Positions 1 through 7,188 of a DNA stretch of 64,000 bases are shown one piece after another (positions within the stretch are counted from its first letter, which is position 1; every line of letters starts with the position of its first letter). The translations under genes and the position numbers were made by a program. Origin of the DNA: Chromatiaceae bacterium (lineage in GTDB: Bacteria; Pseudomonadota; Gammaproteobacteria; Chromatiales; Chromatiaceae); NCBI GenBank assembly GCA_024235215.1, contig JACKMU010000001.1:1-64000 (forward strand). The letters run 5' to 3'. The notes below the pieces were generated by a model. The model had not been told where the DNA came from. It did no database searches and saw only the letters and a program-made list of their open reading frames with translations.

Positions 1-28
1 GCTGTCAACAATATGCCAAGAGCAACAC

Positions 29-406
29 ATGATTCCAAACACAAAAATATCCCATACAATATTAGAGTTTGGTAAAGCTGTTATCCAGCAGTTGCCAGAT
101 AATCATTCAAAAGAGGAATTTGAATCTGTAATCACAATTGTAATCGCTACATGGAATGCCGTCGTGATGGATGGGTGGAATAAAAATAATAAATTTGAAA
201 CTGAATTATTGTCAGCCATGGAAACAGCTCCAAAAGAGGCACAAATAGCAATTAAGCGTCTTCTAAAAAGAAAGAAGAAAAAATTTGATTCTGATCCAAG
301 GGCGGTTGGGAACCATTGGATTCGGCAAGAAAATGGGGAATTAATTTTTGGCTGCGAAGCGCGTTTGAATGTTGAAAATGCACCAGCGGAAAGCACGAAG
401 CACTAA
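29..406 (+). CDS. Hypothetical cassette protein, 125 aa
   Basis: A complete open frame on the cassette-coding strand, ending a few bases before the first attC. The protein is soluble, with no signal peptide or membrane segment. It has a very basic patch around residues 78-86 (a run of Arg and Lys) and a helical N-terminal half rich in Ile, Val and Trp. I recognise no family. Base composition is AT-rich like the other cassettes. Reading direction and position next to attC support it as a real cassette gene. The start is the first ATG; no strong Shine-Dalgarno is visible, which is common in cassettes. Function unknown. Confidence 0.6.
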   Translation: MIPNTKISHTILEFGKAVIQQLPDNHSKEEFESVITIVIATWNAVVMDGWNKNNKFETELLSAMETAPKEAQIAIKRLLKRKKKKFDSDPRAVGNHWIRQENGELIFGCEARLNVENAPAESTKH

Positions 407-474
407 ATGAAATCAGCAGCTGACCAGGCGCTCCAGCCGACCGCTAAACGCGGCGGCTGAGCGCAACGTTAGGA
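405..474 (+). other. attC recombination site 1
   Basis: Imperfect inverted repeat (CAGCCG-A-CCGC near 434 against GCGG-CGGCTG near 450) with one unpaired base, followed by an R' core GTTAGGA at 468-474. This is the folded structure used by integron integrases. The cassette it opens begins TTAGGA and is matched by an R'' TCCTAAC at 948-954. Confidence 0.75.
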
Positions 475-502
475 TTACTAACAAACAAAAGACACCATAG
501 AA

Positions 503-916
503 ATGAATAAGGTTATTGTAATAATCATAATTGTTGTGGTTGGTTGGTATGGAAACACGCTTTATAAGCAAAATAAGATTCCATTTTTACAGAATACCGA
601 AACGACCTACGATTTGGGTGAGAAAACAAAGTGCATAACTAGAGACGGTAGGGTTTTATATGGGATCGTTCCAGACGGAACCATATGCGAAAGACGGGAA
701 CCAGTTAAAGGTTCAATAACAATTGTTCCGGGTGAAACCATTATCGCCAGTAGAAGTAACAATAAAAGAGCACCAAGTTATAGCTGTGATGGCAGACAAT
801 ATTGTAGCCAAATGACCTCAAGAGCCGAAGCCGAATTCTTTCTCAAAAACTGTCCAAATACGAAGATGGATGGAGATTATGATGGCATCCCATGTGAAAA
901 TGATTCTAGATTTTAA
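503..916 (+). CDS. Membrane-anchored Excalibur-domain protein
   Basis: The 137-aa product starts with a single hydrophobic segment (residues about 3-17, almost all Ile and Val), so it is probably anchored with the rest in the periplasm. The C-terminal 40 residues form an Excalibur calcium-binding domain: YSCDGRQYCSQM, then NCPNTKMDGDYDGIPCE, with paired cysteines and the D-x-D-x-D-G-x-PCE signature. The middle part (KCITRDGRVLYGIVPDGTIC) holds another cysteine pair. It is a single-gene integron cassette between the R' core at 468 and the R'' box at 948. Excalibur domains are usually fused to secreted nucleases or cell-surface proteins; no nuclease domain is visible here, so the role is unknown. 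Confidence 0.8.
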   Translation: MNKVIVIIIIVVVGWYGNTLYKQNKIPFLQNTETTYDLGEKTKCITRDGRVLYGIVPDGTICERREPVKGSITIVPGETIIASRSNNKRAPSYSCDGRQYCSQMTSRAEAEFFLKNCPNTKMDGDYDGIPCENDSRF

Positions 917-972
917 TGGGCTCTACTAGGATCATGAATAATTAGAATCCTAACACATATGAGCCTCCTCCC

Positions 973-1362
973 GGTCAATAGGCAATAAAAAACCTGCTCT
1001 TTAAAAACAAGAGAATGAACGCTGTATCCAAGGGTTTCTGCTTTGGCTTCAAGGTTGGGTTCTGACTGCAGGAAGCACGGCTACTAGAAACACATTCAGT
1101 TCACCTTATACCGGCCTATTCAAAAGCGCATTGGCTTGGCGGATGCCATCCAGTTAGTTTCAGGCTCGGGGAAGGTGCAGTTCCCGAAAACACAGCAAAT
1201 TGTATAAGCGGAAGACCGTGCAGGCGCTAATCAAAGCGCCATGGCTGTCACGCGGCGCCAACAGTCAGAAGCGAAGTGTCAAAGCACTAAAGTAAGCGAC
1301 TGACTCCTACTGGCTTTTGCGTATCGACTCCAGTTAGACGATGAGCTGCCTGCACGACTTCC
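973..1362 (-). ncRNA. Candidate seekRNA (guide RNA) region of the IS1111 element
   Basis: About 390 bases without a credible ORF lie between the transposase stop and the inverted repeat on its 3' side. In the IS1111 group this interval encodes the non-coding guide RNA that selects the target; in the IS110 group it lies 5' of the gene. The call rests on position and family knowledge. I have not defined the RNA ends or guide loops. Confidence 0.35.
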
Positions 1363-2406
1363 TTAACCGGTTAAAAACTGTTCCTGATTGAAAGTCACCT
1401 TACGTTGGAGCATGAAATAGACCGCCCGGCCCAGCTTATGGGCGAGGATGGTCAGCGCTTTCGCCTTATTGTGCTGATTGGCTTTCTTCTCCAGCCAGGC
1501 CTGTGCCTGGGGATTACCGCGCAGAAACAGCACGGCCGCCTCACTGAAGGCCCATTTCAGGTAGGCGTTGCCGATCTTACTGCCACCGCTGCCATAGCTC
1601 TTCCCTGCAGACTCATGCTTGCATTTGACCAGACGGGCATAGGAGGCGAAATCCTGTACCGTTGGGAAGCGATCGATAGCATAGATCTCGCAGAGAATGG
1701 TGAGTGACAAGATCAATCCGATGCCTGGGATAGAACGCAACAGCAGCAGGGCATGCTGATCGAAAGCCGTTGCCTTCTGCTTGATATGCCACTCGATCTT
1801 CGAGAGCTGCTGATCGTAGAAATCGATCAACGCCAAATCGAAGGCGATGCTTTTCTGTACACTGGGATCGGTAAAGGATTCGGCTACCCCTTCGCGATTG
1901 AAGGCATAACGAAGATTCTTGCTGATGGGCGGCAGATTGTACTGACTGGTGGTATTGTGGACATGACCCAGCAGTTCTGCCCTTTTACGCATCATATGGA
2001 TGCGCCGGCGCATTAGGTCACGGGTGCCACGTAGTTCTCTGGGGTAAACGTAAGCCAGAGGAAACATACCACCACGCATGAGCAAGGCGATCTTCAGGGA
2101 ATCGATCTTGTCGTTCTTGGCTTTTCCGCCATGTATGGCCCGCATGTAGAGGGCATGCCCGAGGATAAAGGGGATATCGTTATCCTCACAGAAGTCGGCG
2201 ACCCAATACCAGGAAAACATGCACTCGACGCCGATAACCAGATCATCCAGATAGGGCGAGATCAGTTTCATCAGAGCTTGTGGAGAAGCGGAGATTTTCT
2301 TATGCAGACAGGTTTCGCCGGCCGCATCGAGAATGCAGACATAGAGGCACCTGGCGTGAAGATCGATGCCGCAGAAATAGTGATGGGATTTGGTATAGAA
2401 TCTCAT
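1363..2406 (-). CDS. IS110-family (IS1111 group) transposase
   Basis: The 347-aa DEDD recombinase has the usual two domains. The N-terminal RuvC-like part has GIDLHAR near residue 14, the Glu of GVECMFSW near 60 and the paired acids of KNDKIDS near 96. The C-terminal Transposase_20 part has LLRSIPGIGLILS near 224 and a serine-containing tail (SAGKSYGSGGSKIGNAYLKW). I place the start at 2406 because GGAGG lies five bases upstream; an in-frame ATG at 2427 would add seven residues. The length is typical of an intact family member and I see no frameshift. It mobilises the surrounding element using an RNA guide and appears directed to attC sites. Confidence 0.9.
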   Translation of the reverse strand: MRFYTKSHHYFCGIDLHARCLYVCILDAAGETCLHKKISASPQALMKLISPYLDDLVIGVECMFSWYWVADFCEDNDIPFILGHALYMRAIHGGKAKNDKIDSLKIALLMRGGMFPLAYVYPRELRGTRDLMRRRIHMMRKRAELLGHVHNTTSQYNLPPISKNLRYAFNREGVAESFTDPSVQKSIAFDLALIDFYDQQLSKIEWHIKQKATAFDQHALLLLRSIPGIGLILSLTILCEIYAIDRFPTVQDFASYARLVKCKHESAGKSYGSGGSKIGNAYLKWAFSEAAVLFLRGNPQAQAWLEKKANQHNKAKALTILAHKLGRAVYFMLQRKVTFNQEQFLTG

Positions 2407-2599
2407 AGGAGCCTCCTCTTTCGTCATTGTGCAAAGTCCACAATTGGATGGTAGGTTATGCCTGCCAAGCCCGCAGAGGGAGGAGGCTCAATGAGTATCA
2501 ATCACATGCACGCGGACCCTAAAAAGCGCCGCTCCTCGTTCCTCGTCGCTCTGCTTTTTAGGTCCGGTTATGGCTGACGTTATGCGTAAAAAGATCTTG

Positions 2600-2637
2600 C
2601 CCCATATTTGGTATTATATATAATACCAAATATGGGG
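2600..2637. promoter_or_regulatory. 38-bp perfect palindrome across the PIN toxin start
   Basis: Bases 2600-2618 are the exact reverse complement of 2619-2637 (half-site CCCCATATTTGGTATTATA). The palindrome spans the ATG at 2632 and replaces the region where a ribosome binding site would be. As DNA it could be an autoregulatory operator for the RHH antitoxin. As RNA it would fold into a hairpin that buries the start codon. Confidence 0.75.
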
Positions 2638-3054
2638 ACTATAAATGTAGTAATTGATACAAACGTTCTTGTATCTGCTCTGAGATCAAAGCTTGGAGCA
2701 TCACACAAGTTGCTAATTTTATTGCCTAATGGTGCATATCAACCAAACATATCTGTCCCCCTGTTTGTTGAGTATGAATCAGTGGTCAAAAGAGAGGGAA
2801 TGCTTAATGGCCTGAGTGAGGTGGATATTGATGCAATACTTGATTACCTCCTTAGCAAATCCAGTATACGAAAAGTCTTCTATTTATGGCGCCCTACTCT
2901 AAAAGATCCGAAGGATGATCTTGTTCTTGAAGTTGCCGTGGAATCACAGAGCAAATACATAATCACATTTAATAAAAGAGATTTTAAAGGGGCAGAAAAA
3001 TTTGGCATCAAAGTGGTCACGCCACAAGAGTTTATGTCAGAAAGAGGAATGTAA
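2632..3054 (+). CDS. PIN-domain toxin (PIN_3-like), toxin of a reversed TA pair
   Basis: The 140-aa protein starts with the PIN core NVVIDTNVLVSALRS, giving the first catalytic Asp, and continues with an acidic DPKDDLVLEVA segment near residue 99 and a final KYIITFNKRDF strand. This matches putative toxins of the PIN_3/VapC-like superfamily, Mg-dependent ribonucleases. The ATG at 2632 is chosen because the domain begins there; a TTG at 2608 lies inside the palindrome. The next gene, a ribbon-helix-helix protein, begins two bases after the stop, so the two form an operon with the toxin first, the reverse of most VapBC pairs. The cassette opens with GTTATGC at 2579. Confidence 0.8.
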   Translation: MGTINVVIDTNVLVSALRSKLGASHKLLILLPNGAYQPNISVPLFVEYESVVKREGMLNGLSEVDIDAILDYLLSKSSIRKVFYLWRPTLKDPKDDLVLEVAVESQSKYIITFNKRDFKGAEKFGIKVVTPQEFMSERGM

Positions 3055-3056
3055 GT

Positions 3057-3293
3057 ATGAGCACCCTTAGTTTACGTCTGCCAGATTCTTTGCATGAGGA
3101 AATCAAGTCTTTGGCAAAAGAAGAAGGTATTTCAATTAATCAGTTTATTTCCTCTGCTGTAGCAGAAAAAATGTCGGCGCTTCTAACTGAAAAATATCTT
3201 GTACAAAAAGCAAAGCGTGGGAGCAAGAAATCATTCTTAGATGCAATGGGTAAAGTACCGGATTCAGAGCCTGCTGATGAAGACAAGCTATAA
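3057..3293 (+). CDS. Ribbon-helix-helix antitoxin
   Basis: The 78-aa protein begins TLSLRLPDSLHEEIKSLAK, a beta strand followed by the first helix of an RHH/CopG/Arc fold, then EEGISINQFISSAVAEKMSA, the turn and second helix. The C-terminal third is charged and probably wraps the toxin. It starts two bases after the PIN gene stop and has a GAGG-like site inside the toxin gene, so the two are co-translated. RHH antitoxins bind operator palindromes, and the 38-bp palindrome at the toxin start is the obvious candidate. The gene stops just before the attC R'' box GCATAA at 3297. Confidence 0.8.
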   Translation: MSTLSLRLPDSLHEEIKSLAKEEGISINQFISSAVAEKMSALLTEKYLVQKAKRGSKKSFLDAMGKVPDSEPADEDKL

Positions 3294-3302
3294 ATCGCAT
3301 AA

Positions 3303-4897
3303 TCGGGTAAGGGCTGGTGTCTCACCAGCCCTCCCCACACCACCCATCATGCGGGTCCGCAATGGGCGGTTCGTTAACCGTAGTGAAGTGCAACCCACCG
3401 GTCTCTGAGCGAGACCAGTCCTTGTCGTTTCAACCAATCATTGGTCAACCCCCGTTGGATTCCCTCTGTACGGGCGCTGTGCCAATAACCCTTACTGGTC
3501 ATGCCGCAACTGATGGCCAGCTTGACGGGTACGCCGAGCTTGATCAGGTTGCGGATCTTCGTCTCCATTGAGACACCCCAACTACGACCGGTCAGCCGAC
3601 GGACTTCGCGCTTAAACTTCTCAAGTGCTTTGTCATGCCAGCAAATCCGGTTTTGTTTGAAGCAGAATCCGAGAAACTTACAACGACTAACGGGTACCAC
3701 CTGGCTCTTGTGGTCGTTCACCTTCAGCTTCAGGCGCTGTTCCACGTATCGGGTGATGCTCGCCATGACCCGTTCACCAGCACGCTGGGACTTCACCAAA
3801 ATGATAAAGTCTAGGGTAAAAGAATGGTTTAACGGCGGTAAACCGGACCTATCAGTTCGCTGCAGGTTTCCTGTAAGTGCAGTGCCTCACTAGCCCGATC
3901 ATAACCGGTTCACCATTCCCTTCCCATCCCACCGTACGTTCAGTTTTCCCGAATACGGCGGTCCGACAGTCTTCATCACATGTGAGCACCTGGACGATGG
4001 CTTGCTGTAACCAGCGATCAGCACGGTGGGTACACCGAGCAGACGATAGCCACCGTCTTCCTTTTCGATTTGGACGCGCCGAACCGGCTGCGGTTGATAG
4101 GTTCCCTCGAGCAGGACCTGATAAATCTCAGGCCACCGCTCGCGGGTCAGCTCACGGAAGTCTTCCACGCTCACCCCGTCCACTCCCGGCGCGCCGCGGT
4201 TTGCACGTACCCGTTTCCAGGCACGGCGCAAGTTCTTCCGATCGAGCACTTTTTCCAACAGGTTGTCACTTAAGGCTGGGTCGACACCCGTGCGCTGGTC
4301 AGCACCATCCCCGCTCGGGGATTGCGGTGTGTCCAAGTCTGGCATACCTCCTCCTTATCGATTAACGTTCGGCCCTTCACCGTGTCTCGGCTATTACCTC
4401 GAGCGTTTGGCTACTATGGCCTCGGCTGACTTCTGCTCACTCACGGTTGGGTTGCCCTTCCCCGCGCTACCCGATCGGTGCCTCGCTGCTGCCTTCGTTC
4501 GCTCACTGGCGGCCGGCAGCGACCACCGTGCCAAGGTTTGATCACCCAGGTACCTCACTGGGATTTACGGACACACCTCGGATCGCCTGTTGAGCAGATC
4601 TCCCCGGATAAGAGCACAAACTTTCACCGCACAACCACATCATTTACCGTACCCACGTCGAATCTCCGGGCTTCGCTATCTTGTGCTAGCTCGCCCCCAG
4701 GCTCGGCCTTCTATGATGTTTCTGTCCGTCGGCTCGCGGCTTTGTCCCAGGCCTCCTTCAGACCGCCCCTCACCGGTTGGCCCTAGCCTTTCGCTAGTTA
4801 GTTGTCATTCAATGCACCTTATGGACTTACATGAACGGAGATCCTCCTACAGGGGACTTCCACCCCATCAGTTTGTGCCCATGCAGGGCGTACACAC
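3303..4897 (-). mobile_element. Group IIC-attC intron remnant 1 (antisense)
   Basis: On the minus strand the element starts GTGTGTACGCCC at 4897, a group II 5' end. It has structured domain I-like sequence, a disrupted reverse transcriptase ORF, and a domain V-like hairpin near 3320-3372 (AACCGCCC...GCGGACCCGCATG), then ends ACCCGAT next to the attC R'' box. Bacterial class C introns of the attC subgroup insert in this orientation in the bottom strand of attC. Both ribozyme ends are retained but the protein core is missing, so any remaining mobility would need a protein in trans. Confidence 0.75.
3374..4345 (-). pseudogene. Group II intron reverse transcriptase/maturase, internally deleted
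   Basis: Two pieces survive. At 3899-4345 is the N-terminus (NLLEKVLDRKNLRRAWKRV, then RGAPGVDGVSVEDF and QPQPVRRVQIEK), which is RT motif 0-1. At 3374-3799 is the C-terminal thumb/maturase part (QRLKLKVNDHKSQV, FLGFCFKQNRICWH, then GYWHSARTEGIQRGL and WLKRQGLVSLRDRW). Everything between, including the YADD catalytic box, is lost and replaced by about 100 bases of unrelated sequence. The protein cannot be an active reverse transcriptase. The intron lies antisense to the cassette genes. Confidence 0.85.
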
Positions 4898-4970
4898 GTG
4901 GCTCCAGCGCGACGCGCTAACGTGCGCAGCTGAGCCAGGTCGTTAGTTTGCAGAAAGTAACTTGATAATA

Positions 4971-4991
4971 CGTACGCAGTAGCGTACGCTA
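4971..4991. promoter_or_regulatory. Probable autoregulatory operator of the YefM/YoeB cassette
   Basis: Overlapping inverted repeats lie just upstream of the antitoxin: CGTACGC (4971-4977) against GCGTACG (4982-4988), and the perfect 12-bp palindrome TAGCGTACGCTA (4980-4991). A TTGATA at 4962-4967 could serve as a -35 box. YefM-type antitoxins bind palindromes at this position. Confidence 0.5.
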
Positions 4992-5012
4992 TTTGTCATG
5001 GAGGACAAATCT

Positions 5013-5255
5013 ATGACTATCCTAAATGCTACTGAAGCCAGGTCGAAACTCTATAGTTTGATTGATGAGGCCACAACCACTCATCAACCTATTGTAATAA
5101 AAGGAAAAAGAGGTAATGCTGTTCTGGTCTCGGAAGAAGATTGGAACGCTATCTCAGAAACTCTCTATCTACTCTCCGTTCCAGGAATGCGGGAATCAAT
5201 AAAAATGGGTATGGAAACACCGATTTCTGAATGTGCCGAGGAACTTGATTGGTGA
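5013..5255 (+). CDS. Phd/YefM-family antitoxin
   Basis: The 80-aa protein begins MTILNATEARSKLYSLIDEA, the Phd/YefM DNA-binding fold, followed by HQPIVIKGKRGNAVLVSEEDWNAI, the second conserved strand-helix unit, and an acidic C-terminus that neutralises the toxin. The start at 5013 is chosen because GGAGG lies at 5000-5004; an ATG at 4998 overlaps that site. It overlaps the toxin gene by four bases (GTGA). The pair carries its own palindromic operator, so unlike most cassette genes it has its own promoter. Such pairs stabilise large cassette arrays by making cells dependent on keeping the DNA. Confidence 0.9.
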   Translation: MTILNATEARSKLYSLIDEATTTHQPIVIKGKRGNAVLVSEEDWNAISETLYLLSVPGMRESIKMGMETPISECAEELDW

Positions 5256-5515
5256 GTTGGAAAATCGTATTTACCAAACACGCTCAAAAAGACGCGAAGA
5301 AACTGGCATCCTCGGGATTAAAAGCAAAGGCTGAGTTTTTGCTCACTGTATTAGAAAGCGATCCATATCAAAACCCACCACCCTTTGAAAAATTGGTTGG
5401 AGATCTCACTGGTGCATATTCCCGCCGAATTAATATACAGCATCGCATTGTCTATCAAATTTTAGAGAAAGAACGTGTCGTAAAAATACTTCGTATGTGG
5501 ACGCATTATGAATAG
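5252..5515 (+). CDS. Txe/YoeB-family mRNA interferase toxin
   Basis: The 87-aa RelE-superfamily protein contains WKIVFTKHAQKDAKKLASSG at its N-terminus, PPPFEKLVGDLTGAYSRRIN in the middle and HRIVYQILEKERVVKILRMW at the end, with the family's terminal aromatic (THYE, catalytic His/Tyr region). The start is the GTG at 5252 inside a GTGA overlap with the antitoxin stop; a TTG at 5249 is less likely. YoeB toxins bind the ribosome and cleave mRNA in the A site. The length is normal and no lesion is visible, so the pair is probably functional. Confidence 0.9.
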   Translation: MSWKIVFTKHAQKDAKKLASSGLKAKAEFLLTVLESDPYQNPPPFEKLVGDLTGAYSRRINIQHRIVYQILEKERVVKILRMWTHYE

Positions 5516-5522
5516 CAACATA

Positions 5523-5560
5523 AACAAGCCCGTAGTGGGATTACCGTATAAGGAAATAAA
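5523..5560 (+). repeat. Cassette-head repeat, copy 1
   Basis: A 38-bp sequence that recurs at 10166-10203 with three mismatches. In the second copy it directly follows an R' core GTTGAAC, so it probably marks the start of a cassette family. Here the core itself is degraded. Confidence 0.6.
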
Positions 5561-5589
5561 TCGATAACAACAGAGGAGACACCGGGTGA

Positions 5590-6300
5590 TCTTGTCACCG
5601 GGTGTCTATTTCGGGCGAGCAGAATTCTCGCCCGGCAGACGCTTTCTAAAAAACCAACGGATTCATAAAGACCACGTCCCTCCTGATTCGTATGCCAAGG
5701 GATATGATTCTGTTGGGAAGACTATCCTGGTTGAAGCCGTATTTTCCCGCGGGTCCGGAAGATACCGGTGATTTGTACCTCAGCCTGACAGCAGGGACAG
5801 GTTATTCGGACTTTCTCACGCGGCTTTGGCGGAGCGATCACGATCCTCAGCAGGTACTGCAGCCGTTGTAACCGGCGTTTGGCGTTGCCATGCAAGAAGC
5901 CATAGTCACGCACGATGTGAGTCAGGGAGTTCTGCTGGGCGGGTTCGGTGATTTGGGTATAGCGCGCGGTGGTGACCGGAGAGGCATGCCCCATGGACTC
6001 TTGAATGGCGCGCAGATTCAATCCGGCCTCGACCAGGCAGGCGCCGTAGGCGTGGCGCAGACTGTGGGGAGAGACACGTTTCTGAATGCCGGCGTCGCGG
6101 GCGTAGAGATCGATGATGGAGCGAGACTTGCCCTGTCGTCGCAGTGCGTTAAGATGTTGCGTGTAGAGGGTATCGAATTTACGTTGCTGATCGGGAGTCA
6201 TGGAAGATTCCTCATGGAAAAGGGCGCCTGGGATAGGTGCCGCCCATGAGGATTATCGGGATATTTTTATATGACGGGTTTTTGCCGCAAAGCGGCTTTC
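5590..6300 (-). mobile_element. IS91-family element remnant A, carried as a cassette
   Basis: Minus-strand coding remnants of an IS91-associated tyrosine recombinase run directly into the C-terminus of an IS91 (Y2) transposase. The left flank has a hairpin, CGGGCGAG (5612-5619) against CTCGCCCG (5627-5634), beyond the transposase end. On the right, the remnant ends at an attC R'' GTTCAAC (6301). Bases 6103-6311 are identical to 8431-8639 of remnant B. The interval 5516-5721 holds the cassette-head repeat and the hairpin and no gene. Confidence 0.7.
5722..6201 (-). pseudogene. Fused fragment: IS91-type tyrosine recombinase plus IS91 transposase tail
   Basis: The open frame starts MTPDQQRKFDTLYTQHLNAL, the N-terminus of the integrase that accompanies many IS91 elements. 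It then jumps from LYAR to DAGIQKR, skipping most of the protein. The catalytic half survives in part: HSLRHAYG (H-x-x-R), LGH-like MGHASP and the Tyr of TARYTQ. From about residue 105 it reads DYGFLHGNAKRRLQRLQYL and a CPCC zinc-ribbon half, typical of an IS91 transposase C-terminus. Compared with copy B it has a further 51-bp deletion between GCGGGCG repeats. It is not expected to be active. Confidence 0.75.
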
Positions 6301-6373
6301 GTTCAACAATGGGCTACAGCCGACCCCAAAAACGCTGTCGCGTTTTCGGGTCGGCTGAGCTCAAGCGTTAGGG
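6301..6373 (+). other. attC site 4
   Basis: R'' GTTCAAC at 6301-6307, stem CAGCCGACCC against GGGTCGGCTG with the inner arms AAAACG/CGTTTT, and R' GTTAGGG at 6367-6373. A complete, well-formed site. Confidence 0.85.
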
Positions 6374-6784
6374 CTTCTCGGTGTAACTCGATAGATAATC
6401 AGAAACTGATATGGCTGTAGAATGAAATTCTTTTAAGAGCTTTTTATCCTGCGTAATAAGTCGTGTGTTGAGGTGGTGAGCCAAAGCTATAAATTCACAA
6501 TCATAAGAGGAGCAAGTACTTTCATTAACCAGAGTAAGCACTTGAGAAGAAGAAATATCGAATTCATGAATCATAATAGATTCAGCTTGCTCTTGAAGTT
6601 GCATTGCTTTTTCAAGAGAGATGATCTTCTTTCTAAGGAAAAGCGCTAACACATTGCGGAATTCGCTTTTCCAAAGCACGGGCGCCGCCCAGTCAGAATC
6701 AATCTGAAACAGAGCGTCGACTGACTCGGTGTATAAAGAAGGTAATAGAAGATAGGAAATGATGTTTGTGTCGGTAACAATCAT
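6368..6784 (-). CDS. VapC-like PIN-domain toxin, reverse-oriented cassette
   Basis: The 138-aa protein starts MIVTDTNIISYLLL (first PIN Asp), has WKSEFRNVLALFLRK (conserved Glu), SSYDCEFIALAHHL (third acidic cluster) and TRLITQDKKLLKEF (fourth Asp). This is a complete four-acid PIN ribonuclease. It overlaps the upstream antitoxin gene by four bases (ATGA). The stop codon touches the attC core at 6367, so the gene fills its cassette in the direction opposite to its neighbours. It therefore cannot be read from an integron promoter and must have its own, which fits a toxin-antitoxin module. Confidence 0.85.
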   Translation of the reverse strand: MIVTDTNIISYLLLPSLYTESVDALFQIDSDWAAPVLWKSEFRNVLALFLRKKIISLEKAMQLQEQAESIMIHEFDISSSQVLTLVNESTCSSYDCEFIALAHHLNTRLITQDKKLLKEFHSTAISVSDYLSSYTEKP

Positions 6785-7023
6785 GGTCTGCCTTCATTTA
6801 TGGCATGTTCTATTTCCTCATCAGTAAAGGCATTAGGGGTAATTTGAGAGCGCAGTGCACGAATTTCGGTTAGTCTGTCTTTAGAGGGAACTTTTTGAGG
6901 GAAAAGGGAGCGTTTTAAGCACATGATAACTTCACTATTAATGCTTCTATGGTGTTGTTCTGCTACGACTTTTAGTTCGTTATATAAGTCGTCAGGTATA
7001 TTTTTAATCGTCAAAGCAGGCAT
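6781..7023 (-). CDS. FitA/VapB-like RHH antitoxin
   Basis: The protein starts MPALTIKNIPDDLYNELKVV, an RHH strand and helix, followed by EQHHRSINSEVIMCLKRSLF, the second helix. The C-terminus (DRLTEIRALRSQITPNAFTDEEIEHAINEGRP) resembles the toxin-wrapping tail of FitA-type antitoxins. I place the start at 7023 because the domain begins there; the open frame extends upstream to 7086 without recognisable sequence. The gene precedes the toxin and overlaps it by four bases, the normal VapBC order. Its promoter must lie between 7023 and the attC at 7098. Confidence 0.8.
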   Translation of the reverse strand: MPALTIKNIPDDLYNELKVVAEQHHRSINSEVIMCLKRSLFPQKVPSKDRLTEIRALRSQITPNAFTDEEIEHAINEGRP

Positions 7024-7097
7024 GGAAAAAAACCTCATCAAATCTTTGATTGGTTTCATTATGGTTGCGTAATGCTTGCTGGTCAAGTTTTAAATCA

Positions 7098-7181
7098 GCC
7101 CTGACAAGGCAAATCCACACGGGACGTCAAAAAGCGCCGCTGCGCTCTGCTTTTTGATTCCGGTGATTTGCGGCGTTATGC
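7098..7181 (+). other. attC site 5
   Basis: R'' GCCCTGAC at 7098-7105 (complement of the GTTAGGGC opening the VapBC cassette, one mismatch), inner stem CAAAAAGCG against GCTTTTTG, and R' GTTATGC at 7175-7181. Confidence 0.8.
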
Positions 7182-7188
7182 GTAAAAA

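Larger units (their letters stand above)
955..2495 (-). mobile_element. IS110 family, IS1111-group element inserted in attC
   Basis: A transposase gene on the minus strand is enclosed by 12-bp perfect inverted repeats, GAGCCTCCTCCC at 961-972 and GGGAGGAGGCTC at 2478-2489. Short subterminal repeats of this kind mark the IS1111 group of IS110; other IS110 members lack them. The element begins directly after the attC R'' box, the position preferred by known IS1111-attC elements. The outer boundaries are uncertain by a few bases because these elements make no clear target duplication. The transposase is full length, so the copy looks competent. Confidence 0.8.
948..2585 (+). other. attC site 2, split by an IS1111-group element
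   Basis: The left half is the R'' box TCCTAAC (948-954), exactly complementary to the TTAGGA that opens this cassette. The right half (about 2496-2585) carries a long stem (GGACCCTAAAAAGC against GCTTTTTAGGTCC) and the R' core GTTATGC at 2579-2585. The insertion sequence lies between R'' and the stem. Confidence 0.75.
3297..4948 (+). other. attC site 3, split by a group IIC intron
   Basis: R'' GCATAA at 3297-3302 matches the TTATGC that opens the PIN/RHH cassette. After the intron, the rest of the site (about 4898-4948) has the stem CCAGCGCG...CGTGCGCAGCTG and the R' core GTTAGTT at 4942-4948. Confidence 0.7.

Noticed and set aside
3317..4946. Several + strand open frames of 80-160 codons across 3.3-4.9 kb
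   Set aside because: They are antisense shadows of the group II intron and its RT remnant; their sequences are Arg/Pro/Ser-rich without family features.
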